Part shown: positions 39,687 through 52,054 of the stretch, in pieces
Layout: each line of letters starts with the position of its first letter
Numbering within the stretch: position 1 is the first letter of the stretch
NCBI GenBank assembly: GCA_003586115.2
Contig: QVOM02000023.1
Coordinates: 2,231,283 to 2,295,282, forward strand
Length of the DNA: 64,000 nt
Direction of reading: 5' to 3'
Source of the DNA: Salvator merianae
Lineage: Eukaryota; Chordata; Lepidosauria; Squamata; Teiidae
Position numbers and translations under genes: made by a program
The notes under the pieces: generated by a model
What the model was told of the DNA's origin: nothing
Database searches by the model: none
The model's input: only the letters and a program-made list of their open reading frames with translations

Positions 39687-40848
39687 CTCAGAATTGGTGT
39701 AACCAAGCTTGTCTAAACTGATGCCCACTGCAGTTTTCAGCTACAGTTTCACCCCTGAGCTGCTGGGAGGTTGACACTTCAAGATGGCGAAGGCAGGATG
39801 GGGCATAACACCTCTGCAGAAGGGCTGACCAGCCTTTGCCTGAATCACCTCCAGAAGAGAAGCCGCCATCTCCAAAGTGAGCTCTGATTTTCCTCTTTAC
39901 CATAGGAAGGTTATTCCAAGGTTTCATCGAGACCTTATCCCCCCTCTGCAACTGCCACCAGTTGGGTCTTGTCTTTCCCTCCAGAGCCAAAAAGAACATG
40001 TATAACTGTAACTGTCAGCCTTTCAGATGTTTGAACTTTCTCTTCTCCAAATCCACCAACTCTTGCAACAATTATTCATGACTTAATATCCACACCCTGC
40101 ATTCTCCTGGCTTGGATAATTAATAGGACCAATTTTGCCTGATTCAGTCTCAGTGATAATTCTGTATGAATTAGTGACAGAAAGAAGGTTCCATTCTGGC
40201 TTCCTCTGTCTCTCCTCCAACACCCCAGCAATTGATGTCTACAAACAGTGTAACTCTCCAAGGTACCTCTACCTTCAGCTGCATCTACTACCCCGGGCAA
40301 GGGAACACAACAGATATGACTTACATTAAAATATGTCTTCCCTACTTTGCAATATAAAGGTCCTCGGTTTCTCTTGGTAACTCTTCATATTCCATACAAT
40401 GCTAAAGCATAACAACAGTAGAGATTATGAGGGAGAAATTAAAGGTCACCATAAACCAAACTGGGTCTTTCAAAAGCCTAAAGGTGAACATGTCGGAAGT
40501 CAAGTAAGCAGAGGACGGGAAATCAGAGGTGCCTACGTTCTGTTTGTGTGGGAGCATAAGATTGTAGATCTAGATTAATCACAGCAGTTCTAGACCATGG
40601 CTTGCTTGGAAGGTTCTAACTAGATCTTTACCCTGGGTCCAGAGACTGCAGATGTGGTAGCAGCAGCTAGTGGTATTTTCTTTGACTACTAGTGAGGTAA
40701 ATACATGTTCATAGCCTTGCAACCTTAAGCTGAAGTGGGGAGGAGGGATTAAGCCCTCGCCCAGGCTCAGCAACGTTGCATTCTGACTTCTGAGAGCCTA
40801 TTGTGGTGACCCACCCACCCAATCACTGGTTGCATCTCACTTTCAGGC

Positions 40849-40850
<2 letters not shown>

Positions 40851-40889
<39 letters not shown>
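40851..40889. repeat. CA microsatellite
   Basis: Nineteen uninterrupted CA units in CRB2 intron 1. Confidence 0.95.
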
Positions 40890-40892
<3 letters not shown>

Positions 40893-43881
40893 TAGACAGA
40901 TTGTAACCTGTATAGATTTTTACTTTTTGCTCGGTTTCGAAGTTGATCTAGCCTGGACTAAGATGCACCTGTGGCTGGTTATGCAGTTCAGGGATGGTTG
41001 AAGGTGTGAGGCGTTTCGTAGTCAATTTTGAGAGGACTCCAGTTTTCCTTCTTAGTGAGGGGAACACGGTTAGGTACCTGTGCCACCTGCTGGCAGAGGG
41101 AGCAGTGAGTGTGGGCTGAGGAATGTTCTGGCCCCCACAGGAAGCCTCCATGTGCCCCTTGGGTGCCACCTGTTGTGTATGCCCAGAGGCAGCTTTCCTG
41201 CAGCTGAATGCCATCTGCGGTCACTTTGACGCGCTGTCTTGAGGCCTGCAATGCCCCTCCAACGGGTGAACGCTCTGTGGCCTCAGTCCGCATGCCAAGC
41301 TGGGATTTGCAGTTGTACCGGTTTGCCCTTCTCTGCTGGAAAGACGAAATCGTCTATCCTGAGAGCTCCGTTTTGTCAGCCCGGATGCAAATCAGCCCGG
41401 ACACTTCCTGGTACTGACCCGGGCATGGGATTGTCCGTGAGCCAGGCCTTGGCATTACAAGGAAAATCCTCCATGGATTATGGAGCCGCAACCAGAAGTA
41501 GGTTGCAGAGAAAGATTGCCTGGTGGGTGTAAACAGCAGTGAGAGCCCTGGGTATCAAGTTTTTGTTGTGTAAATATCAGCCAGGGGAAGTCTAACTGTA
41601 TGGGGTGGAGAGGTAATCCTTGAATCCTCTCTTTGCTGGAGGTAATCCCCCTGTCTCTCTCAAGCGGCTCTTTGTATTTTATGAGCAGCTTTTTGTGAAG
41701 CCGCCATTTTGTTCGGTCCTCAGGTGCTGGGTTTACGCAGGGCTTTTAAGTGGACCGTGGAAGATTCCTTTGGGAGATTTTTTTGGGGGTGGGTGGGTGT
41801 TACTGGTGTCATCCACTGGAATTTCTCCCCTCAATGAAACTTTGTTGTTTTGATCATCGATGTCGTCATGCACAATCCAATCTCTGTGAAAGGTGGGATA
41901 TCTGATGGATGTTTGCCGTGCCAAGTTGACTGTATTAACAATAGGTTAAAGCTGGTCCAGCTTTACCCAGACCCCAGTGTCAAAGCAATTTACTCACTAA
42001 GAGTTCTGTGAATGCAAACTCCAGACTTGCACTGCAGGTGGGAAAAGCAAGAAGGGGGAGTGGAGAGTGGAGAGCGGCCTCATTGACGCTCTTTATCTGT
42101 GGCAGCCTTTGAAGTTTCCCCTAATCTGTTCCCTGAACTCAGATGTGTATAACCTCCTTTCTGGAAGAGGCAGAGGCACAATCTAAAGTTGTTTTGCCTC
42201 AAGACGCAGAGGAAGAGGTCAAGGCTGTCAGAGGAATGAGGACAACATCTTTCAGAGAAAACAAGCTATTTGTGTAGCACTTTTACTTTTGCTTCATTTG
42301 CGTACCTCACTCCATATAAATATAACCCCAAACTACTAACAACAGAAAACACAACAAACGAAATTAAATCATGTATGATTAAAATGAAGGTATTTTCCAA
42401 ACGTCAGCGACAGCAGTAATAAAACCTTTCAGAAACAGCTTTCTGCATGATCTTTAAAAATAATTAAGATGCCTGAGAAGACGGAAACTTCTAACCTGGA
42501 ACCAGAGAGACATAATACGTACCCAGATGAACTTCTGTTTTGAGAACTCGGGTGGAATAAGGTTGGCTCCACATCAGACAATTATCTTCGTGCAGCACTG
42601 CTGTTAAAAGGTTAATTATTCCAGTCATGCATTCTGCATATCCATCGCATTCCTTGCAGCCTAGAGACCAGTACTGCAAAGACTAAAAGCAGGGATTATT
42701 GAACTGACAGGTTTCGCAGATGCAGACAGGCACAGGAGTTTGACATGTTTCCACGGAACGATGCTCTGGGTTGATTTCTCACAGCTACTCTGTGCTGCTC
42801 TGCTTTGAACAGTGGTAATAGGGTTGGTACGGCCAAGCAAATGCTAACAAACACCAGCTAGGCCAGCAGGACTGTGGCTTAGAGTTTGGCCCATTATTCC
42901 ATGTAGCAACACAGGCTTCTGAAATCTGAGCTGTTCTGAGCTTTTGAGAGGGTCTCAGAAACATCAACAACAAACCAAGTAGTTTTGGTGTGCATTTTCA
43001 CTCTTGGATGCGTGTAGTGGCGTTCAAGCCAAATTTCTTTCACTTCTACAACCCCTGTTTTCTTTTCACTGGCCTAAGCATGCTAGGTCCCAAGTCCATT
43101 CAGTAAGTTGATTAAAACAGCTTTAAAACAGAGTGACCAAAAAAGTCGGCAGCTTTTAAATAGCACGTCGTCCGCATCCAGACTGGCAAGCAAAATCAGA
43201 TTGAGAGAAGGAATGATGCTCGCTTGTGAAAGATAAGTTCGCTTCTTTGCTCCAGAAAGACTGCTTTCACGCGTAAGCAGCTCATTCCAACAATTGTCTC
43301 AGGTGACTGAGTGCTGTTGGAAACACGGGCATGCTCTCTTCATGGTTCTCGTCAATCTCGCGGTTTCCTACATTTGATTATGTTTAATGATATGTATGTA
43401 AGAGGCAAAAGAAGTTGCACATGAAGGTGCAGATTTTCTGAGCACTGGCTTCTTGTTATGATAGTTGTCCCTAGGGCAGCTTCTAACTCCTGAGGTTGTC
43501 TGCTTCTGAAGACCGGCTGCTGGGAGTGAGGGCATGAACGAAATGCCACAGGTTGGCCGTGGTGAGAATTGGCTGCTGGACTATAGGAGCGAAGCTGCAT
43601 CCACTGACCGCTTCTTATGACAGTGTTTGTCCTGTGGAGCAAAACCATCAAGTTTGTCAAAGAGCTACTGCAGAAACATCAGCACAGGATGCTTATTTCC
43701 CAGTATGCAAGGGGAGCATCGTGTCTCTGAGCGTGTGCAGAACGTAGGACTTAATATCAGGGAGTATCTGAAACCTGTCCTTAGTGCCATAAAGCTGCTT
43801 TCTTGAACCCTTGATATCCGGGATGAAGACCTTCCGTTCAGGAGATGTGAATTCATCAAAAAAAAGAAAATCAGTCTTGAC

Positions 43882-44091
43882 CAGTGGCGGCTGCTGGCTT
43901 TAAGGGCGGGTGTTCGCGCCCCGCGCAAAGCGTGCCATGGCTGTTCGCAAGGCCTCCGGGCCTCTGTACTGCCGCAGCAGGTCACCAGTGACCTGCTCTG
44001 GCAGTACGGAGGCCCAGCAGCCCCGCAAACAGCCATGGCACGCTTTGCGCGGGACGCGAACACCCGGGCTTAAAGCCGGTGGCCGCCGCTG
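43882..44091. mobile_element. hAT-type foldback MITE, copy 2
   Basis: 210 bp palindrome starting cagtggcggctgctggcttt, with the identical 8-bp duplication gtcttgac on both sides (43874-43881, 44092-44099). Very GC- and CpG-rich. Confidence 0.9.
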
Positions 44092-44638
44092 GTCTTGACG
44101 TTAATTTGAATGTACCTATATAGAAATGACTGCTGTAACTTAAAAATAAGTACATTGCTTTTTTCATTCTGAGGATAAGCATGGTGAGGTACCGTGCATT
44201 TTCTACCTCTCTGGGTGCATATGTGCCAATAGGTGCTGGGCAGCAATTCGTGTCTTCTTCAAAACAGATTCCACTTCAAACAGAGGTCTCCCCTCAATCA
44301 GACCGAACACAGAATAGCTATTTTACTTTCAAGTGAGCTCTTCCGGCTTCAGCCTTTCTTTTGGCACAGGTGTTGTTGAAAGTCTGCCCGTTTGCAGCTG
44401 GGAACCTTTTCCACGCACGCCTTTTCTTCGCCGCCTCTGCGGTGGTTGCAACCGTGGGCATGTTCTGCATCTGCTGCCTTGAGCTTCAGGGCTGCAGCAA
44501 GTTGCAGCTTCTCATTAAAGAGGCTTGTCAGGTTGGGCGTCCTGTACGGCGAAGGCGTCCTGGGCTTCCCGCTCTAATTGGAGGCACGGATTCCAGGCCC
44601 ATTCCGTCATCTGTTTTCCGCCTGAGTGGGAATCTGAG

Positions 44639-44646
44639 TATAAAAG
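44639..44646 (+). promoter_or_regulatory. Consensus TATA box in CRB2 intron 1
   Basis: TATAAAAG followed by ggc, with an inverted CCAAT-like ctaattgg about 65 bases upstream and GC-rich sequence downstream. It could drive an intronic transcript. No convincing first exon with a donor was found behind it. Confidence 0.3.
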
Positions 44647-45031
44647 GGCCGAGGGCTGGATAAAGGGTGTGCTGGATGGTGCAAAGCACAGCACATTCCC
44701 CAGTGTCACATGGGGCGGGGTGGGGGGCTGCGGCCGAAGCTGCAGCACATCCTACAATCCTTATCAAAGCTTGAATACGGAGAAGAGAGACGGGCAGGGA
44801 CAGGGGTCAGGCAAGAGCTGAGCATCTGAAAAGGGAGGGAGACGGGCGCTGTGGCACCCTGCTAGCAGAGAGTGGCCAGCTGGGGGGAAGCCACCAACAG
44901 GCAGAGCAGAATGGGCGCCGTGGAGAGCGATGGGGCAACGCCGCTTTTGCCAGGGAGAGCAAAGAGCAGAGGGGAAGGTCAGAACTCTGCCCAAGTCAAT
45001 GACAGGGTACATGTGGAGCATCTTCCCTGAG

Positions 45032-45612
45032 GAAGGTGCAGAAAAGGGCAACCGGAATGATCAAGGGGCTGGAACACCTTCCTGACGAAATCAGGCTGCA
45101 ACGTCTTGGCCTCTTCAGTCTTGAAAGATGGGGTTTAAGAGGGACCTGAATGAAGTATATAAAATCATGCACGGTATGGATAAGGTGGACAGAGAGAAAT
45201 TCTTCCCTCTATCGCACAACACTAGGACCAAGGGGCACTCTTTGAAGCTGATAGGTAGAAGAGTTAGGACCGACAAGGGGAAGTATTTTTCACCCAGAGG
45301 GTCATCGGTCTGTGGAATTTCCTACTGGAAGAGGTGGTGACAGCAATCAGCCTGGATAGCTTTAAGAAAGGATTGGACAAATTCATGGAGGTCAGGTGTG
45401 TCCATGGCTACTAGAATGGGTGCCCAGGTACTGCCTCCAGGTTGCAAAGACAGGCAGGATGTCTGTAAAACCATTTGCAGGGAGTCAAGAGCAGGTGAAG
45501 GTTTTACCTTCATCTTCTGCTTGAGGTGCTCAGAAGCACTTGGTGGGCCACTGTGTGAGACAGGATGCTGCACTAGATGGGCCATGGCCTGATCCAGCAG
45601 GGCTTCTCTTAA
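45032..45612 (+). mobile_element. L2-like LINE, RT C-terminus and 3' end
   Basis: Encodes [25 protein letters not shown]..., then the 3' signature ending ccagcagggcttctctta. Sense to CRB2, in intron 1. Confidence 0.8.
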
Positions 45613-45860
45613 TTGATGGAGCACAGATGTATCAATAGCTACCAGAATGGATCCCTGGGTACCACCTCCAGTTTGGAGAGACAGGGAAGATGCCTCTAAG
45701 GGCCATTTGCAGGAAGATGAGAACAGGTGAAGGTTTTGCCTTTGTCTTCTTCTTGAGATGCCCAGAAGCTATTGGTGGGCCACTGTGTGAGACAGGATGC
45801 TGGACTGGATGGGCTGTGGCCTGATCCAGCAAGGCTCCTGTTATGTTCTTATATTCTTAT
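45613..45860 (+). mobile_element. Second L2-like 3' unit in tandem
   Basis: Directly follows the previous copy with another gcacagatgtatcaatagc ... ttatgttcttat unit lacking RT coding. The pair forms a head-to-tail duplication of the LINE 3' part. Confidence 0.75.
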
Positions 45861-46559
45861 GTAGGATGACTGCTGACCAGCAGCATTCATGAAGGCGGGG
45901 CTGCAGCGTGAATGGGAGGTCCACTTTTCATCTCTCGAAACTGGGTCCAAGCATGCAGTGGACTAGAGCCCAGTCATTTGTCCTAGGCAGTGCTGCTGCT
46001 CCTGCTCATCTATTATTTTGGTATGCTCATCACCCTCAAAGCAGGCTGCACCGCAAGTTTTCATAGTCGTTCCCCTTGTCCAGATGGAAATTTGAAACCA
46101 GAGAGGGAAACTGCAGGGGCCAGTTGGTGGAGCAACCCAGGCAATGGATGTCCAAGAACTATTCTTTGAAGAGGAAAAACTTCAGCACCCCCCCCCCCAG
46201 CTATTTCTGCTTCTCCTCCTTCTGGGAATGCAAAAGTAGAATTGCAGGGAGTTGTTTACAGACTGACGACATTGGCTAAGTAAGAATAAAAGATAATGAA
46301 AATGCGAAGCACATCTCGATTGTGGAAGTGCTAAGAATAGAGCCAAGTTTATCTCTTACACCATCCGAAAGGTCCCTTGTTCCATAGTTCTGGTCTCGGT
46401 TCTCTGGCCTGCCTTGACCCCTGCTCATCATTCCCACATCCCACTGGCTCCATCTGGTTTGCATGCAAGTGCTCAGAGCAGCATCCTTCCGGTTTCACGG
46501 GCACTTTGTGCCATCAAGGGCTCTTGAATAAATTAATCGGACACGAACCAAGAGAACCA

Positions 46560-47863
46560 GTCCTGTCCTGGATTGGTAACTGCAGGAAACAGAGCGTAGC
46601 AATAAATGGACAGTTCTCAAAGTGAAGGAAGTAAAAAGTGGGGTCCCTCAAGGTTCAATATTAGGACTTGTGCTTTTTAATTCATTCTTAAATAATCTAG
46701 ACGTCGGGGTAAGCAGTGTAGGGGTAGGGGTAAGTTTGCTGGTGAGATTAAACTGTTCAGGGCAGTGAAAACTGAAAGCGATTGTAAAGAGCTCCAGAGG
46801 GATCTCTTAACATTGGGTGAGTGAGCAATGAAGTGGCAAATGCACTTCTGTTTCAGCAAGTGCAAAGTGATGCACATCGGGGCAAAGAACCCCGATTATA
46901 CCTATAAACGGATGGGGGCCAAGCTTTCTGTGACAGACAGAAAAAGGATCTCGGGGTTCTGGTAGACAGCTCAATGAAGGTGTTGACCCAGTGCACAGTG
47001 GCAGTGAAAAAAGCAAATTCAATGTTAGCAGCAGTTAGGAAGAGAATAGAAGTCAGCAAGCATTATTGTGTTGCCTTATAAATGTATACTGTGGCCACAT
47101 TTGGAATATTATATACAATTCTGGTCACCACATCTAAGAAAGGACAATAAGGAACTGGAAAAAGTATAGAAAAGGACAACCAGAATAATTACTGGGCTGG
47201 AACACCTCCCTTACAAGATCAGGCTGCAATGTCTGAGCCTATTCAGTCTCGAAAGATAACGTTTGTAACCTAATTGATGTAAAATCATGCAAGGTGTGGA
47301 AAAGGTGGATAGAGAAAAATTTTCTCTGTCGCACAATACTAGAACCAGGGGGCACTCTAGGAAGCTGATGGGTAGGAGAGTTAGGACTGACAAGGGTAAG
47401 GATTTGCTCATCCAGAGGGTCATCGGTCTATGGAATTTATTACCAGAAGAGGTGGTGATAGCAATCAGCAATCAGAAGAGATGGTAACAGCATTCATGGA
47501 GGACAGGTATATCAAAGGCCGCAAGAATGGATACCCAAGTACCAGCTCCAGGTTGGAGAGACAGGCAGGATGCCTCTAAAGACCATTTGCAGGGAGTTGA
47601 GAGCAGGTGAAGGTTTCTTCATTCATGGAGGACAGATGTATTGATGACTGCTAGAATGGATGCCTAGGTACCACCTCTGGGGTGGAGAGACAGGAGGATG
47701 TCTCTAAAGGCCATTTGCAAGGAGTCGAGGGCAGGTGAAGGTTTTGCCTTCATCTTCTGCTTGAAAATTCACAGAAACAATTGGTGGGCCACTGTGTGAG
47801 ATGGGATGCTGGACTAGATGGGCCATGGCCTGATCCAGCAGGGCTCCTCTTTATGTCTTTATA
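46560..47863 (+). mobile_element. L2-like LINE, longer RT segment, duplicated 3' unit
   Basis: Begins within the RT region (the VPQGSILG motif of non-LTR RT fingers/palm is encoded near 46640) and continues through the EVYKIM / KVDREKF region. It has two successive 3' units, with a junction near 47620. Multiple stops and frameshifts; inactive. It ends 149 bases before CRB2 exon 2. Confidence 0.8.
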
Positions 47864-48011
47864 ACCGGGGATCAAACCCTTGGTTGTAAACACAAGATCC
47901 CCACAGCACGCAATGCAGCTAACCCTCCCTATCACAATGCCGATCATTTAGTTGGCTCATGAGTTTGGTCTTGTTCTGTTTCTGCTCTATCACGTTCTCC
48001 TCCCTTTGCAG

Positions 48012-48704
48012 GATTCGTCTCCTCTGAACTGCTCAGCATCTGTTCCTCCTCTCCGTGTAAGAACAAAGGAACCTGCAAGGACTTGGAAGGCGGCTACCGG
48101 TGCCTCTGTCCACAGAGTCCTTTGGCCTACGTGGGAAGGGACTGCGAGTTCTTGTATGACGTGTGCGCTGGACACCCCTGTCCGCCTCAGTGGACTTGCA
48201 GTGGCCTCCCTGGACAGCTGAACTATACCTGCCACTGCAGGCTGAGTCTGATAGGCCTCTCTTGCAGCCTGCGGGGCGACGAGTGTGGCAGAGGCCCCTG
48301 CCTGCAGCCCAACTTCCAGTGCACGGAGATCCCCGACGGGTACGGCTGCCAATGTCCGAGCGGAGACAACTGCCAAGCAGGCGCCCCCCTGTGCTCTAGT
48401 CAACCTTGCCAGAACAACGGCACCTGCGTCGAGGAAGGCGGGACGTACACCTGCCAGTGCCAAGCAGGATATGTGGGCGCCCACTGCGAGGAAGAGGTGG
48501 ACGAATGTGCCTCCAGCCCGTGCCAGAACGGCGCCATCTGCCTGGACGGGGTGGACGGGTACAGCTGCTTCTGCGTGCCCGGGTTCCAGGGCCACCGCTG
48601 TGAGATTGACATCAATGAGTGTGCCTCCAGGCCGTGCCGGCACAACGGCACCTGCCTCAACCAGATGGACCACTACGCCTGCCAGTGCCTGCCTGGCTAT
48701 GCAG
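48012..48704 (+). CDS. CRB2: CRB2 coding exon 2 (EGF modules 1-6)
   Basis: The acceptor ctccctttgcag precedes 693 bases (231 codons, phase 1 to 1), and the donor gcag|gtacca follows. It encodes five complete EGF-like modules and the first five cysteines of a sixth. Each module has the six-cysteine EGF pattern. EGF5 and EGF6 are calcium-binding type (VDEC / INEC, with C-x-D/N-x4-Y-x-C). Modules 1, 4, 5 and 6 carry the C-x-S-x-P-C site for O-glucosylation by POGLUT1/Rumi, a modification known on Crumbs proteins. Sequons NYT, NNGT and HNGT are potential N-glycosylation sites. The segment GFQGHRCEIDINECASRPC closely resembles vertebrate CRB2. An RGD tripeptide sits between EGF2 and EGF3. The product is the extracellular part of an apical polarity protein. 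CRB1 is the main alternative identity and matches less well in later exons. Confidence 0.95.
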
Positions 48705-51700
48705 GTACCACTGCCACTAGGTTTCACGGGGGGGGGGGGGGGCAAAGCCTCTGGCCCCTGCACAGCAGTCCCACCTCTGAAGCCGGGAGGGAATGCCTTG
48801 GTCAGCCCTGGTCGGCAGGCAAGGCATAAATGTGTTGTATTCTGGAGCTGAGGAAGTGGTTAAACGGCCACGGTGGGTAAGTCTTCTTGATTGACGATGG
48901 TGGCGCGCCATGGCATGGAGAAAAAGGTATAAATAATTTTAATTTTAGAAGTTTAGTCGATCACTTGGAAGGGCCATAATCAACATTACTGGAGGATGTG
49001 GTGAAGCTGACTTTTCTCTTGGAAAGCTTCGGACAAGCGGTTTTGTTCCTTAATATAGGCCCTCTCTGCACTGGGTCTTATTCCGGATTATATCCTGGAA
49101 CAGGGACCTGCCATCCACAGGCTATGCAGACAGGGCTATAGTCTTAGTTACCCTCCAAAGGGACCAGCGGACAATTCTGCCCTGTCACCCATGGCGCTGC
49201 AGATCTTCAACCTGGTCTTTAGAGGAAGTCTTCTCAACTTCTGTATGTGCTGCTCTGCAGTTTTAGTGGGATTAGAATTTTAATGTTTTTCCCATTTAGT
49301 TTTTTTAAATGTTGTTCTAGCAGTACATAATGGACCCTGAGGCCATTTGGTACAGGGCACTGATTAAGGAAACAAATAAACAATTGGCAGTCCAGGGATA
49401 GTGGAACAGAGAATAACCTGAGCGGTCGCAGAATGAAGCTACAATCAGAAAAAAGTGTCCCGTGTCCTGGAGTTACCAGCAATCTAATTGAAGACAGCCA
49501 AATTCCTCGTTCCCAGTTTCCCTTCCCATCTTTGCTGATCCCAGCACCTTCTATGCTTGTGACTCAAGACCCCCTCACGAACCATCCGAGCTGGTGCTGA
49601 TTCACCCTGCTGAAACAGCTGCCGTCCTGAGGGTCTTCTCCCTGCCCTGGTAGCCAGGTGGAATTCACCTGGTACCAGCAGGTACGCAGGGACGGTCTCT
49701 GGCCTTGTTCATCCTTGTAGACGAACGGCAGGCCTTATGCTCCTCGGGAGGAATGTCAGGGCAACTGGGTGAGGATTCCTGGGGAGAGGGGTGGAACATC
49801 TGATACCTTCACCACTGCCAACTCTTAGTCACCACGCTGAACCGTGTGGGAGGCCAGGGCGCTTGGCAGTGGAATTTGTTTTCTCCTCCGAGAGAACAAC
49901 ACAGGAGGGGGACCTGAGAAAATTCAGAGCGTGTACCAACTGCAATCTGAATTCAGATTACTCCCCTCCGATGGAGTCTACATCTTTTTTTCATTCTGCC
50001 TCTCTTCTGAGGGTTAAGATAATTGAGCAGTGCTTTGAAGGCTATGATATATAAAAACGTACAGAAAGAAATGGATATCAAATTGGCAGTGTTGAGAGAG
50101 GGGGGTGGGTTCTCTCAGGCATCCATCCTAAGGCAGAGGAAGAAAATTCCTTACACAAAAAGACGTGAATCCTGAAGTTTTGCCAGGATATCAGTATCTT
50201 TTAAACACCTCCCCCCTGCAACTGCCCCCAAGGGCAGAACTAGATGAAGGTTATGTTACTGGCAGGTCATTTTTCCAATGAACACCAGCACAATGGTTAA
50301 CTCTGGATGGTTAAAAATGGCCTGGCCACAGAGCTAATGGACTAGAGGGATGGTCTGAATTGTCCATATTTCAGCTCTTGAATGTCCTGCCCCAAAAAGG
50401 AAGGCCAGGCACATTCTCCAGGGACCCAGAAGTTTTGACGGAATGAGCACAGAGGTGGAAAGAAGAACGGGCATCACCCACCCTCATTCTAACGCCTAAT
50501 GGCGCCAACTCTGGTGGCATATTTTTCCCGCCTGGTACAGCTGCTGCTTTTTCACCATGCAATTCATGTTGAGCTATGACAACATTATTTACAGAGAACT
50601 TATAAATTGGGCCAACATGATAGGACTGGAAGAGACCTGTCTAAAATATACAGTTACAACAGTTTAAAGCCTGTGGGCTTAAAATTCGGCTGAAACATGG
50701 CCTGACTAGGAAATTAAAGAGAATATGCCCTTTTTTGGGTTGCCACTATCTGCCGTGCCTCCCTCTGAGCATCCCCTTTATTCATTTTTTTGATGCATAT
50801 CCCATTCCACACTGTCTGGTATTGTAGGTCTTCACGAAAAACGGGCGTGGAGGTAGACCCCCGACCGGCATGGATGGAGTGTTCTCTGGTGGGACGGGCT
50901 GCCTGAAAGTTTGCTGAATGCTTGACAGCTCTTGATCCATCAGATTAAGGGGCCTGCATTCCTTGTGGATTACTGTACCAATGACGGCTGCAAAGCAGAT
51001 CCCTGCCAGAAAATGGGATTAGACAGATTGGCAGGTGCCAGTTCAGAGCTGCATGCTCTGGGCTGATGCAAACCACAGCCACTTGCAAAGCCAAGAACCA
51101 GTGAGGCAGCTTGCGTGGTCTCCGTAAACTATTCAGCGAGGCATTGGGGGGGTCTTGCCACAAACGCGTGTGCAGGGGGAAATGACAGGTGTTGTATGTT
51201 TTAGTGATTAAGAAAGTAATATAGTTTGATGATGGGTAGACTGGCACTTCGTATTTGGCCAGTATAGGAAGAATGGCTGAAGGAGACAGTGCAACTGGTT
51301 TCCGGCAGCGGCTGTTGGCTTTAAGCCCGGGTGTTCGTGTCCCATGCGAAGCACGCCATGGCTGTTCGCGGGGCCTCCGTGCCTCTGTACTGCCGCAGCT
51401 GCGGCAGTACGGAGGCCCGGAGGCCCCGCGAACAGCCATGGCGCACTTCGCACAGGATGCGAACACCCGGGCTTAAAGCCGATGGCCGCCGCTGTGGGTT
51501 TCCCTGCTTAGACCCACAAAATCTGGAGCAAGAGCCACCTACAACCCCAGGGAGTGGAGCTTTGCTGCTCTGTCTGACAGCTAATACTGGGAAATTATTC
51601 TGGAAACTGGAGAAATCAGTTCAGTGCTCAGGCCTCCAGAACACGTGCATTGTGAAGGGAGTAGTGGACAGGACGTTCCCCAAACGCCTTTGCTAGACAA

Positions 51701-52054
51701 GCCACGTGGGTGCAGCTCCCCGAATTTCAGCCCTGCTTCAGGCTGGACAAGGAAGTCCTCCTTCAAGCTTAGATCCCTACCTCTGGACTTGCTGACAGCG
51801 AGAGCCTGTTGAGATGGTTTGGTTCAGGTGCTCTGCGGCTTGAACCTGGAAAGGATTGTCCCTCTCTGCGCATCAGGATTATGTTGCATTCTCGTTGTCT
51901 GCAGACCTGCCTATAAAATGAGACCGGAGAGCAGCCTCAAAAAGTTACGAGGATGGCCGCAGGTTTATTTTGTGGTTCAAACGCATCACAGAACCTTAAC
52001 CCTTAGGGCTGCCCTTTGAAACCAGTGTTAACGCAAACCTTTCTTGTAACGAAG
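48705..52054 (+). other. CRB2: CRB2 intron 2 (3.35 kb)
   Basis: Bounded by gtacca and a weak-tract acceptor acgaag. A poly-G run lies at 48729-48742. The only recognised repeat is the hAT foldback element at 51303-51494. The rest shows no coding signal. Confidence 0.75.
51303..51494. mobile_element. hAT-type foldback MITE, copy 3
   Basis: 192 bp palindrome of the same family in CRB2 intron 2. Flanks ctggtttc and tgggtttc match at 6 of 8 positions, a decayed target-site duplication. Confidence 0.8.

Larger units (their letters stand above)
34087..48011 (+). other. CRB2: CRB2 intron 1 (13.9 kb)
   Basis: Bounded by gtaagt and ttgcag. It holds a perfect 31-bp hairpin (36634-36712), a CTTC microsatellite (37690-37721), a BovB remnant (38260-38387), two hAT foldback elements (39495, 43882), a CA repeat (40851-40889), a TATA box (44639) and sense L2-like LINE pieces (45032-47863). 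No additional coding exon is recognised; the ORFs inside are repeat-derived or chance. Confidence 0.75.

Noticed and set aside
43665..44063. 132-residue minus-strand ORF
   Set aside because: Lies largely in a hAT foldback palindrome; the same residues recur at the other copies and on both strands.
47990..48763. 257-residue ORF antisense to CRB2 exon 2
   Set aside because: It is the mirror of GC-rich EGF coding, with no domain of its own and no start or splice context.
50945..51466. 173-residue minus-strand ORF
   Set aside because: Its start is the foldback element at 51303 and the rest is intron sequence without domains.
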